Source of the DNA: an uncultured Collinsella sp.
GTDB lineage: Bacteria; Actinomycetota; Coriobacteriia; Coriobacteriales; Coriobacteriaceae
Direction of reading: 5' to 3'
DNA: 64,000 bases
Assembly: GCA_902493515.1 (NCBI GenBank)
Contig: CABUPE010000003.1
Span: forward strand, 1 to 64,000
Each line of letters starts with the position of its first letter. Position 1 is the first letter of the stretch. Made by a program: the position numbers and the translations under genes. Shown in pieces: positions 16,994 to 25,187 of this stretch. Below the pieces are notes generated by a model. It saw nothing but the letters and a program-made list of their open reading frames with translations, was not told where the DNA came from and made no database searches.

Positions 16994-17592
16994 TAACGCT
17001 CATTCCTTTCGCGAATCTTGCGGGCACGCTCCCCACGCTGCTTGGCTTTGCGCTTGGCGCAGGCCTCATCACGGGCATTGAGCTCGGCAGTCGCATCGAC
17101 TTCGCGGGCCGCAGGGCTCAAGAACATGTAGCCGATAAGGGCAAGCACAACGCCTACGGTGATGCCGATATCGGCCACGTTAAAGACGGGAAAGTCGATG
17201 AAGGTGGTGGCAATAAAATCGGTCACAAAGCCAAAAGTCAGACGGTCGATTGCGTTGCCAATGGCGCCGCCCGCGACCATAGCCATGCCTACCACCTCAA
17301 GACGAGCGAGCTGAGGCGCACGGAGCAAGTACACGGCAATGGCGACAATGACCGCAAGCGCCAACACAGCGAACACGACGCCATGACCCTCGCCCATGCT
17401 AAAGGCGGCTCCGATATTGCGGACAAATAGAAAGTCGATCACACCGGGGATAACAGTCACATGCAAAGCGTCGCCCACGGCACGAACCGCAAGCTTGGTC
17501 AGCTGGTCAACAAGCAGCACAACCAGCGCCACCCCACCAGCAACACCCAACCGCCAACGCAAAGGCGGCGTCATATCCGCAGAACGACCCAA
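16993..17592 (-). CDS. lspA: Lipoprotein signal peptidase (signal peptidase II)
   Basis: A 199-aa aspartic protease with four membrane helices that cleaves prolipoproteins before the lipidated Cys. The conserved blocks are VVLLVDQLTKLAV, FVRNIGAAFSMG, GGAIGNAIDRLTFGFVTDFI (first catalytic Asp) and FNVADIGITVGVV (second catalytic Asp). A basic tail of 35 residues (KRKAKQRGERARKIRERN) extends past the family core. I kept the TTG at 17592 because AGGGG precedes it at good spacing; ATG 17574 is an alternative. It overlaps rluD by one base. Confidence 0.93.
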   Translation of the reverse strand: MGRSADMTPPLRWRLGVAGGVALVVLLVDQLTKLAVRAVGDALHVTVIPGVIDFLFVRNIGAAFSMGEGHGVVFAVLALAVIVAIAVYLLRAPQLARLEVVGMAMVAGGAIGNAIDRLTFGFVTDFIATTFIDFPVFNVADIGITVGVVLALIGYMFLSPAAREVDATAELNARDEACAKRKAKQRGERARKIRERNER

Positions 17593-17712
17593 ATCAATCC
17601 CCTACCCTCAAGATCATCGAATTACGTTTAATACAAAGAACTATCTTATATTGCCATACGCAGAACGCACGACATATCCACCAACGCAAGCGAAATAACC
17701 AGCTAAAAACGA

Positions 17713-17743
17713 AAGCGACATTCCGAATAACGGAATGTCGCTT
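17713..17743 (-). terminator. Intrinsic terminator of ileS
   Basis: A 13-bp perfect stem (AAGCGACATTCCG at 17713-17725 with its complement at 17731-17743) and a 5-nt loop are followed on the minus strand by a T-rich run (TCGTTTTTAG). It lies about 220 nt past the ileS stop and 120 nt before lspA. A second 9-bp hairpin (CTTTCGACT, 17749-17757 and 17767-17775) sits just before it. Confidence 0.8.
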
Positions 17744-17827
17744 AATAGCTTTCGACTAAAAACGCAAGTCGAAAGAAAGCCTCTAGCTCCAGCAATGGAA
17801 ACGCCGCGTTATCGTCACCAACAGCGA

Positions 17828-17925
17828 AAACGTCCCTAAGCGAGCAAGGTGACGTGAAAGAGGAGGGAAGCGTACTTTGGTACGCGACCGACGATTGAAC
17901 GTCAGATTGCCGCTTAGGGGCGTTT
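17828..17925 (-). other. Nested stem-loop element in the ileS-lspA intergenic region
   Basis: Three nested complementary pairs lie within 98 nt: an outer pair of 15 nt (17828-17842 with 17911-17925, 14 of 15 matching), a middle pair TGACGT/ACGTCA (17850-17855 with 17899-17904) and an inner pair GCGTAC/GTACGC (17870-17875 with 17880-17885). There is no coding frame of note. It lies in the 373-nt gap between ileS and lspA. It could be a 3'-UTR structure, a small RNA or one copy of a dispersed repeat; which of these is unknown. Confidence 0.55.
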
Positions 17926-17935
17926 GCAGCGTCGG

Positions 17936-17968
17936 TAGGTTACGGCGTTCTACGAACGCCGTAACCTA
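17936..17968 (-). other. 15-bp perfect hairpin at the ileS stop codon
   Basis: A perfect 15-bp inverted repeat (17936-17950 with 17954-17968, loop of 3) contains the ileS stop codon at its start on the minus strand. It lacks a T run, so it is not a standard terminator. It may protect the mRNA 3' end. Confidence 0.6.
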
Positions 17969-20767
17969 CAAAACATCGGCGCAGCGCTTGCAAATATGCG
18001 CGTGGCCGTTGTACTCGCCGACGGTGGTGCGGTAGTTCCAGCAACGGTCGCAGCACTCGCCCTCGGCTGCCTCGATGGCAACGGAGAGTTCCTCGCCCTG
18101 AGTCAGCTCAACATCGGAAACGATGTAGAACTCGGCCAGGTCGACGGCCTTATCACCGGTCAGCAGCGCGTACATCTCGGCGGGAACGACCGCCTTGACG
18201 CGGACCTGCTGGCTCTTGGTAAAGGTGCCGGCGGAGCGGGCATCCTCAAGGGCCTTGGTCACGGCGCTACGGAGCTCGAGCGAAGCCTCGAGCACACCCT
18301 CGAACTCATTGGCCTCGTCGACCGTGATGGGCGACTTGTACCAATCGAGCAGCGCGGCGTACTTCTGGTGATCGACGCAGCCGGCGGGCGCATAGGCCAT
18401 GGCCTCGTCGACCGTGTAGGAAAGGATCGGCTGCAGGTCGCGCACGAGCATCGAGAAGAGCTCGGCAAGCACGGTCTGGGCGCTGCGGCGCTCGAGCGAG
18501 CCGGGCTTGTCGCAGTACAGGCGGTCCTTCAGGGCGTCGAGGTACACGTTGGAAAGCTCGGTAACCACGAAGTCGTAGAGCGCACGGTAGGCGCGCGGGA
18601 ACTCGTAGCTGGCGTAGGCGTCGTCGACCTCGGCCTGAACCTGGGTCAGACGGGCAACCATGAGCTTGTCGAGCGGCAGCAGATCGGAAAAGGCGACGCC
18701 GTCGGTCTCGGGCTCAAACTGGCCCTCGAGCTCGGAGAGCAGGAAGCGCAGCGTGTTGCGGAAACGACGGTAGGCATCGGAAGTACGAGCGAGGATCTCG
18801 TGGTCGATGGAAACGTCGGAGCTGGTGTCGACGGAGGCAACCCACAGGCGGATGATGTCGGCGCCCATCTCGTCGCAGACCTTATTAGGGTCGATGACGT
18901 TGCCGAGCGACTTGGACATCTTGCGGCCCTGGCCGTCGAGGGTGAAGCCCTGCGAGACGACCGCCTTGTACGGGGCGTGACCGTTGGCGCCCACCGAGGT
19001 GAGCAGCGAGCTCTGGAACCAACCACGGTGCTGGTCGGAGCCCTCGAGGTACACATCAGCCGGGTACTCCAGCTCGGGACGGTACTCGCAGACGGCCTTC
19101 CAGGAAACGCCGGAGTCCCACCACACATCGAGGATGTCCTTATCGGCCTTGAGGTGATGGCCGCCGCACTTGAGGCAGACGCAAGCCTCGCCCAGGTAGC
19201 TCTCGGGAGCGTCGGTGAACCAGGCGTCGGAGCCCTTCTCGTGGAAGAGCTTGATGACGGCGTCGAGCGTAGCGTCGTTCATGACCTTCTCGCCGCAGTC
19301 GGCACAGGTGTAGCTGGGGATAGGCACGCCCCAGTTGCGCTGACGGCTGATGCACCAGTCGGGACGCTGCTCAACCATGGCGCCGATGCGGTTGGCGGCG
19401 TGAGCCGGATACCACTTGACGTTCTCGCGAACCTCCTTGCCAGCCTGCTCGCGCAAACCAGTCTTGTCCATCGAGACAAACCACTGGTCGGTAGCACGGA
19501 AGAGCACCGGGTGCTTGCAGCGCCAGCAGTGCGGATAGCTGTGCGTGATCTTCTTCTCGAGGACCAGGGTTCCGCGCTCGCGCAGGAACTCGATGATGTG
19601 CGGGTTGGCCTCATCGGTATCCATACCGCTGAAGGGGCCACCGGTGCCAAACTCCTCACCGGTGTAGAACTTGCCGTCGTCATCGACCGGCATGCAGATG
19701 TCGGTGATGCCCTCCTTGAGGCAGGCAAAGTAGTCGTCGACGCCGTGGCCGGGCGAGTTGTGGACGATACCGGTACCGTCATCGACACCGACGTAATCGG
19801 CCAGCAGCGCCACGCCCTCAACGCCGTCAAAGATCGGCTGCTTGTAGTGGATGTGGTGGAAGATCTCGGCGGGAACCACATAGGGCTTGCCGTCGACCAC
19901 AACCGGGGTGTACTCCCAGCCAAACTCCTCGCAGCACTTGGGAGCCAGGTCCTCGAGCATGACCTCGGCACGACCCTCGTGCTCAACGGCGACATAGGCG
20001 GCGCCGGGCTTGAGAGAAACTGCCTGGTCGGAGGGGATGGTCCACGGCGTGGTCGTCCAGATGATAAAGTCGACCGGGCCGTCGAAGTTCTCGAGGCCGG
20101 CGGGCTTGGAAGTCATCTCGAAGCGCACGAAAATGGACGGGCTCGTCTCGTCGGAGTACTCGATCTCGGCCTCGGCCAGCGCGGTGTGGCAGTGCTTGCA
20201 CCAGTGAACCGGCTTGTGACCGCGATAGATCATGCCCTTATCGAACATGGCCTTGAAGACCTCGATATCGGCGGCGTCATGCTGGTGATAGAGCGTCAGA
20301 TACGGGTTGTCCCAGTCGCCAAGCACGCCCAAGCGACGGAAGCCGGCCTTCTGGAGCTCGATGTTCTCGACAGCGAACTCGTTGCAAAGCTCGCGGATCT
20401 TGGCCGTGGAGGTCTGGTTGAACTTCTCGGTGCCGAGCTTTTCCTCGACCTTGTGCTCGATCGGCTGACCGTGGCAGTCCCAACCGGGGACATAGGGAAC
20501 CTCATAGCCCTGCATCATCCAGTAACGGTTGATCATGTCCTTGGAGATCTTGTTCATGGCATGGCCGATGTGGATCGGACCGTTGGCGTACGGAGGACCG
20601 TCGTGCAGCACGAACTTCTTGTGACCCTCGTTCTTCTTCAGAACCTGCTCGTAGACCTTGTTGTCCTGCCAGTCCTTGAGTCGCTTGGGCTCGGACTTGG
20701 AAAGACCGGCACGCATGGGAAAACCGGTCTTGGGCAGATTCATCGTCTGCTTGTACTCGTTTGCCAC
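17966..20767 (-). CDS. ileS: Isoleucyl-tRNA synthetase
   Basis: A 933-aa class I synthetase charging tRNA-Ile, with a CP1 editing domain that clears Val-tRNA-Ile. The HIGH box is in GPIHIGHAMNKI near residue 62, the editing threonine-rich segment is WTTTPWTIPSDQAV, and KMSKS is in GRKMSKSLGNVI near residue 615. The tryptophan-rich core includes WDCHGQPIEHKVEE. The C-terminal zinc knuckle is CDRCWNYRTTVGEY with CKRCADVL at the end. Length fits the bacterial form. Expression is controlled by the T-box leader at 20811-21107. The stop codon lies inside the hairpin at 17936-17968. Confidence 0.97.
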   Translation of the reverse strand: MANEYKQTMNLPKTGFPMRAGLSKSEPKRLKDWQDNKVYEQVLKKNEGHKKFVLHDGPPYANGPIHIGHAMNKISKDMINRYWMMQGYEVPYVPGWDCHGQPIEHKVEEKLGTEKFNQTSTAKIRELCNEFAVENIELQKAGFRRLGVLGDWDNPYLTLYHQHDAADIEVFKAMFDKGMIYRGHKPVHWCKHCHTALAEAEIEYSDETSPSIFVRFEMTSKPAGLENFDGPVDFIIWTTTPWTIPSDQAVSLKPGAAYVAVEHEGRAEVMLEDLAPKCCEEFGWEYTPVVVDGKPYVVPAEIFHHIHYKQPIFDGVEGVALLADYVGVDDGTGIVHNSPGHGVDDYFACLKEGITDICMPVDDDGKFYTGEEFGTGGPFSGMDTDEANPHIIEFLRERGTLVLEKKITHSYPHCWRCKHPVLFRATDQWFVSMDKTGLREQAGKEVRENVKWYPAHAANRIGAMVEQRPDWCISRQRNWGVPIPSYTCADCGEKVMNDATLDAVIKLFHEKGSDAWFTDAPESYLGEACVCLKCGGHHLKADKDILDVWWDSGVSWKAVCEYRPELEYPADVYLEGSDQHRGWFQSSLLTSVGANGHAPYKAVVSQGFTLDGQGRKMSKSLGNVIDPNKVCDEMGADIIRLWVASVDTSSDVSIDHEILARTSDAYRRFRNTLRFLLSELEGQFEPETDGVAFSDLLPLDKLMVARLTQVQAEVDDAYASYEFPRAYRALYDFVVTELSNVYLDALKDRLYCDKPGSLERRSAQTVLAELFSMLVRDLQPILSYTVDEAMAYAPAGCVDHQKYAALLDWYKSPITVDEANEFEGVLEASLELRSAVTKALEDARSAGTFTKSQQVRVKAVVPAEMYALLTGDKAVDLAEFYIVSDVELTQGEELSVAIEAAEGECCDRCWNYRTTVGEYNGHAHICKRCADVL

Positions 20768-20810
20768 GGTACCCCTTTCTTGTCATGGGCGCGCACGCCC
20801 TCTGGGCACC

Positions 20811-21107
20811 AAAAAAGCGCCCGTCCCTGCAAGCTGGGACGAAGCGCCACAAAACGGGCAGCCTGCCCGCAAAAGCTCTTCGCTTAACCACCCAGCTTAG
20901 ATGCCCTCGCCCGCGTTGCCGCGCGCTCGCATCCGTTACTCGGCTGGTCTGTATCGACGACCATCTCGGCGATGTCTACTAAGACGAACCTCGCGGCACG
21001 TCCGTTGGGACCGCAGCTCCGGGGTGATTTTCATCGGTCGCATGCACGGGTTCTCAGCGCTCCCCGCTCTCTGTAGCATGCGGACGGCCGACTACTCGTC
21101 CCCATCA
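20811..21107 (-). promoter_or_regulatory. Isoleucine T-box riboswitch leader of ileS
   Basis: The minus-strand leader has the T-box layout. Stem I begins near GGGGACGAGTAG (21096-21107 region), with the distal AGAGAGC and GCTGAGA elements at about 21051-21072. The specifier loop reads GATGAAAATCACCCC, with the Ile codon ATC at 21026-21028. The antiterminator is a stem AAGCT/AGCTT (20873-20898) enclosing GGGTGGTTAAGCG, whose TGGT (20887-20890) is complementary to the ACCA end of tRNA. A competing terminator (20811-20848, stem AGCGC...GCGC with six T) follows. Uncharged tRNA-Ile should stabilise the antiterminator and raise ileS expression. Confidence 0.9.
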
Positions 21108-21252
21108 ACGCTTATGCGGAGTATGCTAGCACGTTCCGCGCCGGCGAAAAACCCTCAACACTGGTTTTATACGTTCGAAATTTCTCGCGGCTGTGGACCT
21201 TCTCTTGGAGCAAAATACCTGAAAGCACTTTATCGAACGAAAGAAGGTTGCT

Positions 21253-22335
21253 ATGCGCACGATTGGAATGAGCGACTACACCGTTGGCGAGGATTGTTTT
21301 ACCGAGTTGCCCGCCGCACTGGCAGAGTACGGAGCGACCAAGGTCGCCATCATCGGCGGCAAGCGAGCCCTGGCTGCGGCGCTGCCGGGCATCGAGGCTG
21401 CGCTGGCAGGCACCGACGTCGAGATTCTGGAGACGCGCGTCTACGGCACCAACAGCACGCGCGCCAATATCGCCAAGGTCGTGAACTCCCCCGCTTGCCA
21501 GCAGGCAGACGTGCTTATCGCCTGTGGCGGCGGCAAGGCACTCGACACCGTGAAGACCGCAGCCATCGAGCTCAAGAAGATCGTCTTCACCGTCCCGACG
21601 ATCTGTTCCAACTGCTCGGCCGCGACCGCCATTGCCGTCGTGTACAACGACGACGGCTCGCTCGAGGGATATTCGTACCCCAACCGACCTGCGCATATCT
21701 TCATCAACCCCAAGATTATCGCCGAAGCTCCGGCGGAGTACTTCTGGGCCGGCGTGGGCGATGCCCTGTCCAAGCAGCCCGAGGTCGAATACGCCACGAG
21801 CGCCGGTAATTTGGAGCATACCGCCGGTCTTGGCCTGGCACTCGCCCACACCTGCTCCGAGCCGCTGTTTACCTATGGCGTCCAGGGTCTTGAGGACGTG
21901 CGCCAGGACCTGTCGAGCGAGGCCGTCAAGCAAATCGCACTCGATATCGTGGTCAATACGGGCTATGTCTCGAACCTGACGAACCAGAACGATTACTACT
22001 ACAACTCGAGCGTGGCGCACGCATTCTACAACGCCACATGCAGCATTCCGCGCGAGGGCACCTACCTGCACGGCGAAGTCGTGAGCCTGGGCGTGCTCGT
22101 GCTGTTCGCCTATACGGGCGATACCGAGAACCTTGAGCACTACGCGGCCTTTAACAAGCAGATGGGCCTGCCCGTGACGCTTAAGCAGGTCGGGCTTTCC
22201 GAGTCCGATATCCCGGCCCTGTGCGAGTACGCGCACGCCACCAACGAGTGGAAGCAGGGCAACCCCGAGCCCTTCACCGACGAAAAGTTCGCCGCCGCCA
22301 TCAAGGCCGCAAACGCCTACGGCCACACGCTCTAG
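21253..22335 (+). CDS. Iron-containing alcohol dehydrogenase / glycerol dehydrogenase-like protein
   Basis: A 360-aa NAD(P)-dependent, metal-containing dehydrogenase of the Fe-ADH/GldA superfamily. The nucleotide motif is ACGGGKALDTVKTA. The metal ligands expected in the family lie near GVGDALSKQPE (Asp), SSVAHAFYN (His) and YLHGEVVSLG (His). The substrate may be glycerol, a hydroxy-acid or another small alcohol; sequence does not settle this. The ATG is preceded by GAAAGAAGG. The gene is on the plus strand, opposite to and diverging from ileS, and ends at a bidirectional terminator. Confidence 0.85.
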   Translation: MRTIGMSDYTVGEDCFTELPAALAEYGATKVAIIGGKRALAAALPGIEAALAGTDVEILETRVYGTNSTRANIAKVVNSPACQQADVLIACGGGKALDTVKTAAIELKKIVFTVPTICSNCSAATAIAVVYNDDGSLEGYSYPNRPAHIFINPKIIAEAPAEYFWAGVGDALSKQPEVEYATSAGNLEHTAGLGLALAHTCSEPLFTYGVQGLEDVRQDLSSEAVKQIALDIVVNTGYVSNLTNQNDYYYNSSVAHAFYNATCSIPREGTYLHGEVVSLGVLVLFAYTGDTENLEHYAAFNKQMGLPVTLKQVGLSESDIPALCEYAHATNEWKQGNPEPFTDEKFAAAIKAANAYGHTL

Positions 22336-22344
22336 GCCTAGCCC

Positions 22345-22384
22345 AAAACCACCACAAGGGAGCAGCACCTTTGTGGTGGTTTTT
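22345..22384. terminator. Bidirectional terminator between the dehydrogenase and DUF523 genes
   Basis: A long stem pairs AAAACCACCACAAGG (22345-22359) with CCTTTGTGGTGGTTTT (22369-22384) around an 8-nt loop, followed by a T run on the plus strand. The last bases overlap the DUF523 stop codon. It closely resembles the stem at 14553-14593. Confidence 0.9.
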
Positions 22385-22839
22385 TATTGCTCCAGCATGC
22401 TGGGGTCGAACTCGCTAGCCGGGATCACGCGATAACCGTGGCGGAGCAGTAAATCAACGAAGACGCCGTTACCCGCCGTAAGGGCGCCGCTGAATGTTCC
22501 GTCGTAGATGCGACCCGCGCCGCACGAGGGACTACGGTCCTGCAGGATGCACGCGGCGATCTCTTCCGGCCCGCCCGCCTGCTCGCACATATCGAGCGCT
22601 CGTTGGGCACCCAGGCGAAATTCGCGATCGACCGAGATGCCCTCGCAGGTACGAACCTCTCCGTTCACAATCTCGGACGGCTTGCGCGGCGTGGGCAGGC
22701 CCCCAAAGACCTCAGGGCACACCAAGAGGACCTCGGTCCCTGTACGCTCGCAGGCCTCGACCAACTCGCGATGGTAGTTGTCGAGCCCGTTATACTTGCA
22801 GCTCTCGCCCATCAAGCAGGCGCTCACCACGATCTTCAT
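22384..22839 (-). CDS. DUF523 domain protein
   Basis: A 151-aa cytoplasmic protein of the DUF523 family. The Cys signature positions are present: VSACLMGESCKYNG at the N terminus, LLVCPEVFGGLPTPRKP in the middle and LQDRSPSCGAGRIYDG towards the end. These suggest a bound metal or a redox site; the biochemical function of the family is not known to me. ATG 22839 has GAGAGGG upstream. It is the only gene in its transcript as far as can be seen, convergent with the dehydrogenase gene. Confidence 0.85.
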   Translation of the reverse strand: MKIVVSACLMGESCKYNGLDNYHRELVEACERTGTEVLLVCPEVFGGLPTPRKPSEIVNGEVRTCEGISVDREFRLGAQRALDMCEQAGGPEEIAACILQDRSPSCGAGRIYDGTFSGALTAGNGVFVDLLLRHGYRVIPASEFDPSMLEQ

Positions 22840-22860
22840 TTCAATCCCTCTCAAGCAAAA

Positions 22861-22893
22861 CGCCCCATTTGAGAAAGCTGCTCAAATGGGGCG
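22861..22893 (-). terminator. Intrinsic terminator of ftsH
   Basis: A 13-bp perfect stem (CGCCCCATTTGAG, 22861-22873 and 22881-22893) with a 7-nt loop is followed on the minus strand by GTTTTGC. It lies 27 nt past the ftsH stop. Confidence 0.88.
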
Positions 22894-22920
22894 TCGGCGT
22901 TTACTGGCTCGGCCGCGGCT

Positions 22921-24813
22921 TTACTGCTGCTTGGGCATCAGCGGATTCTCACGCGTGAGGAGGTCCATGAACTCCTCGCCCGTGATGGTCTCCTTCTTGT
23001 ACAGATAACGAGCCAGCTCATGGAGCTTGAACTTGTTCTCCTTGAGGATCTGCAGAGCGCGATCGTGCGCGTCCTCGATCAGCTTAGCGACAATCGCGTC
23101 CACACGCTCGGCCGTACCGGGGGCGCAGGTGAGCGACGTGTCCTGATTGAGATACGCGTTCTGCACGGTACCGAGCGCCATCATGCCAAACTCGTCGGAC
23201 ATACCAAAGCGAGTCACCATGTTGCGGGCGAGCTTAGTGGCCTGCTCGATATCGTTGGCCGCGCCGGTAGTCATCTCGCCAAAAATGAGCTCCTCGGCGG
23301 CACGTCCACCGCAGTAGACGGCAAGCTTGTCCAGGACCTCCTGGCGCGTGGTCAGGAAGCGCTCATCCTCCTCGACCTGCATGGTGTAGCCAAGAGCGCC
23401 GCTCGTGCGCGGCACGATGGTGATCTTGGTAACCGGCGCGGAACCCTTTTGGCGGGCAGCGACGATGGCATGGCCGATCTCGTGGTAGGAAACGACCTGC
23501 TTCTCGTGGTCGGAAAGCACCGTGGACTTACGCTGTTGGCCGGCAATGACAACCTCCACCGACTCCTCGAAATCGTCCTGGGTTGCACGCTTGCGACCCT
23601 CGCGAACGGCGCGCAGGGCGCCCTCGTTGATGATATTGGCCAGGTCGGCGCCCGAGGCACCGGGCGTGGCGCGGGCAATCGCGGTCAGATCGATCGGCGG
23701 CTGGGTCTTCACGCTCTTAGCGTGGAGCTCGAGGATGTTCTTACGGCCGGTCAGATCGGGCAACTCGACGGGGATGCGGCGGTCAAAACGACCGGGGCGC
23801 AGCAGCGCCGGATCGAGACTGTCGGGGCGGTTGGTGGCAGCGAGGACGACGATACCCTTGTGGTTGTCGAAGCCGTCCATCTCGGTCAACAGCTGATTGA
23901 GCGTCTGCTCGCGCTCGTCGTTGCCGCTAAAGCCGCCGCCATCGCGCTTCTTACCGATGGTATCGATCTCATCGATAAAGACGATACACGGGGCCTTTTC
24001 CTTGGCCTGCTTAAACAGGTCACGAACCTTAGCAGCGCCGCGGCCGACGAACATCTCGACGAACTCAGAGCCCGAAATGCTAAAGAACGGAACACCTGCC
24101 TCGCCGGCAACAGCCTTGGCAAGCAGGGTCTTACCGGTACCCGGAGGACCGACAAGAAGAGCACCGCGCGGCAGCTTGGCGCCAATCTCCTCGTAGCGCT
24201 GCGGTTTCTCCAGAAAGTCGACGACCTCCTTGAGAGACTCCTTGGCCTCTTCCTGGCCGGCGACATCCTTAAAGGTAACGCCCACGTCCTTGGAGGCGAT
24301 CACGCGCGCGCCGGACTTGCCCAGTCCACCGCCGCCAAAGCCACCGCCGCCAAAGTTCATCGAAGGACCGTCATCACCCATGGCCTTCTTCATGCGGCGG
24401 TTGAGCCACCAGCCGATCAGGAAGAAAATCGCCATGGGAAGGATGAGCGTAAGCAGGTAGTAGGTCATCAAACCCGAGTTTTTATCGGGAACGACCGACT
24501 CCAACGAAGCGCCAGACTCAAGCACGCGATCGGTAAAGCCCGCATCGTTCGGCACACCGGTCGTCTTATAGGCGATGTTCTCGTCCTCGCCCTTCTTGGT
24601 GTAATAAATCGAGTAATCGTCCGTGTTGTACTCGACCTTGTCGACACTCTTCTTATCGAGCGCTTTGACAAACGTCGAGTAATCGGTCTTCGTAATCTGC
24701 TGCGTGTGACCGATGTTGGGGAACAGAACGGTCGAGAGCACGAGGTAGACGACGAAGGCGATGAGCACGTAGAGGATCATATTCCGTCTACGTTTGTTGT
24801 CATCCATCTCCAT
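22921..24813 (-). CDS. ftsH: ATP-dependent zinc metalloprotease FtsH
   Basis: About 630 aa, a membrane-bound AAA+ protease that degrades unassembled or damaged membrane proteins and regulators. Two membrane helices ([19 protein letters not shown] and [20 protein letters not shown]) flank a small extracytoplasmic domain. A Gly-rich linker ([15 protein letters not shown]) follows. The AAA domain has [13 protein letters not shown] near residue 224 and [12 protein letters not shown], with the second region of homology at [20 protein letters not shown]. The protease motif HEIGHAIVA lies near residue 445. I prefer the ATG at 24813 (GGAG 9 nt upstream); 24828 is the longer option. Confidence 0.95.
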   Translation of the reverse strand: MEMDDNKRRRNMILYVLIAFVVYLVLSTVLFPNIGHTQQITKTDYSTFVKALDKKSVDKVEYNTDDYSIYYTKKGEDENIAYKTTGVPNDAGFTDRVLESGASLESVVPDKNSGLMTYYLLTLILPMAIFFLIGWWLNRRMKKAMGDDGPSMNFGGGGFGGGGLGKSGARVIASKDVGVTFKDVAGQEEAKESLKEVVDFLEKPQRYEEIGAKLPRGALLVGPPGTGKTLLAKAVAGEAGVPFFSISGSEFVEMFVGRGAAKVRDLFKQAKEKAPCIVFIDEIDTIGKKRDGGGFSGNDEREQTLNQLLTEMDGFDNHKGIVVLAATNRPDSLDPALLRPGRFDRRIPVELPDLTGRKNILELHAKSVKTQPPIDLTAIARATPGASGADLANIINEGALRAVREGRKRATQDDFEESVEVVIAGQQRKSTVLSDHEKQVVSYHEIGHAIVAARQKGSAPVTKITIVPRTSGALGYTMQVEEDERFLTTRQEVLDKLAVYCGGRAAEELIFGEMTTGAANDIEQATKLARNMVTRFGMSDEFGMMALGTVQNAYLNQDTSLTCAPGTAERVDAIVAKLIEDAHDRALQILKENKFKLHELARYLYKKETITGEEFMDLLTRENPLMPKQQ

Positions 24814-24905
24814 CTGCTTGAACTCCATCTACTGGGGTTGATAATGCTAACTAGAATACCCAACCCGGCCGGCGATAAACCGACGCCGGGCACGAAAGGA
24901 TAGAG

Positions 24906-25102
24906 ATGGCATCACTCGAAGTCGGCAAGGTTCAGATCTATACGGGCAACTGATCGCGATGAAACCCGACACCACAGAGCTCATACTGACCGGCCGCGGC
25001 CTGCTGCCCCTCGCTGACCTCGCCGACCTGGTCACCGAAATACGCCCCGTCAAACACTACTTCGACGAAGGCCTCCTGGCCCGCCAAGGCATCGAATACT
25101 AA
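24906..25102 (+). pseudogene. Remnant of a corrinoid adenosyltransferase gene (cobO/btuR), middle deleted
   Basis: Two pieces of a CobO-type ATP:corrinoid adenosyltransferase lie next to each other. The first, 24906-24953, has an ATG behind GAAAGGA and encodes MASLEVGKVQIYTGN then a stop; this is the family N terminus up to the first residues of the P-loop. The second, 24959-25102, is in another frame and encodes 47 residues with ELILTGRG, ADLVTEIRPVKHYFDEG and ends in ARQGIEY, which is the family C terminus. The roughly 100 or more residues between them, including the Walker A lysine, are gone. The gene cannot make an active enzyme. It lies between ftsH and the MATE gene. Confidence 0.8.
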
Positions 25103-25187
25103 TTGATCCGAAGGGGACGGAGGAAAACGGATCATCGACATCACGACGGAGAGCAATGATCCATTTTCCTCCGACCCAAGGGATCAT
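25103..25187. repeat. Imperfect long inverted repeat (REP-like) before the MATE stop codon
   Basis: Arms of about 32 nt at 25103-25135 and 25156-25187 are inverted copies with a few mismatches. Both carry the core GGAGGAAAA and a GATCC/GGATC border, so each arm is also partly self-complementary. The right arm ends at the stop codon of the MATE gene, so the structure could act as its terminator or mRNA end. It may be one copy of a dispersed repeat. Confidence 0.6.

Noticed and set aside
17996..20887. 963-codon open frame on the plus strand opposite ileS
   Set aside because: Antisense to a certain gene, with no recognisable domain and composition of a GC-rich shadow. The same applies to long plus-strand frames opposite alaS, ftsH, smc, dnaG, infB, nusA and leuS.
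20901..21809. 302-codon plus-strand frame overlapping the T-box and the dehydrogenase gene
   Set aside because: It is Arg/His-rich, runs through the riboswitch and overlaps the dehydrogenase gene in a different frame.
24318..24360. Tandem CCGCCAAAG-type DNA repeats inside ftsH
   Set aside because: They encode the Gly-rich linker of FtsH and keep the reading frame, so they are coding repeats and not a separate element.
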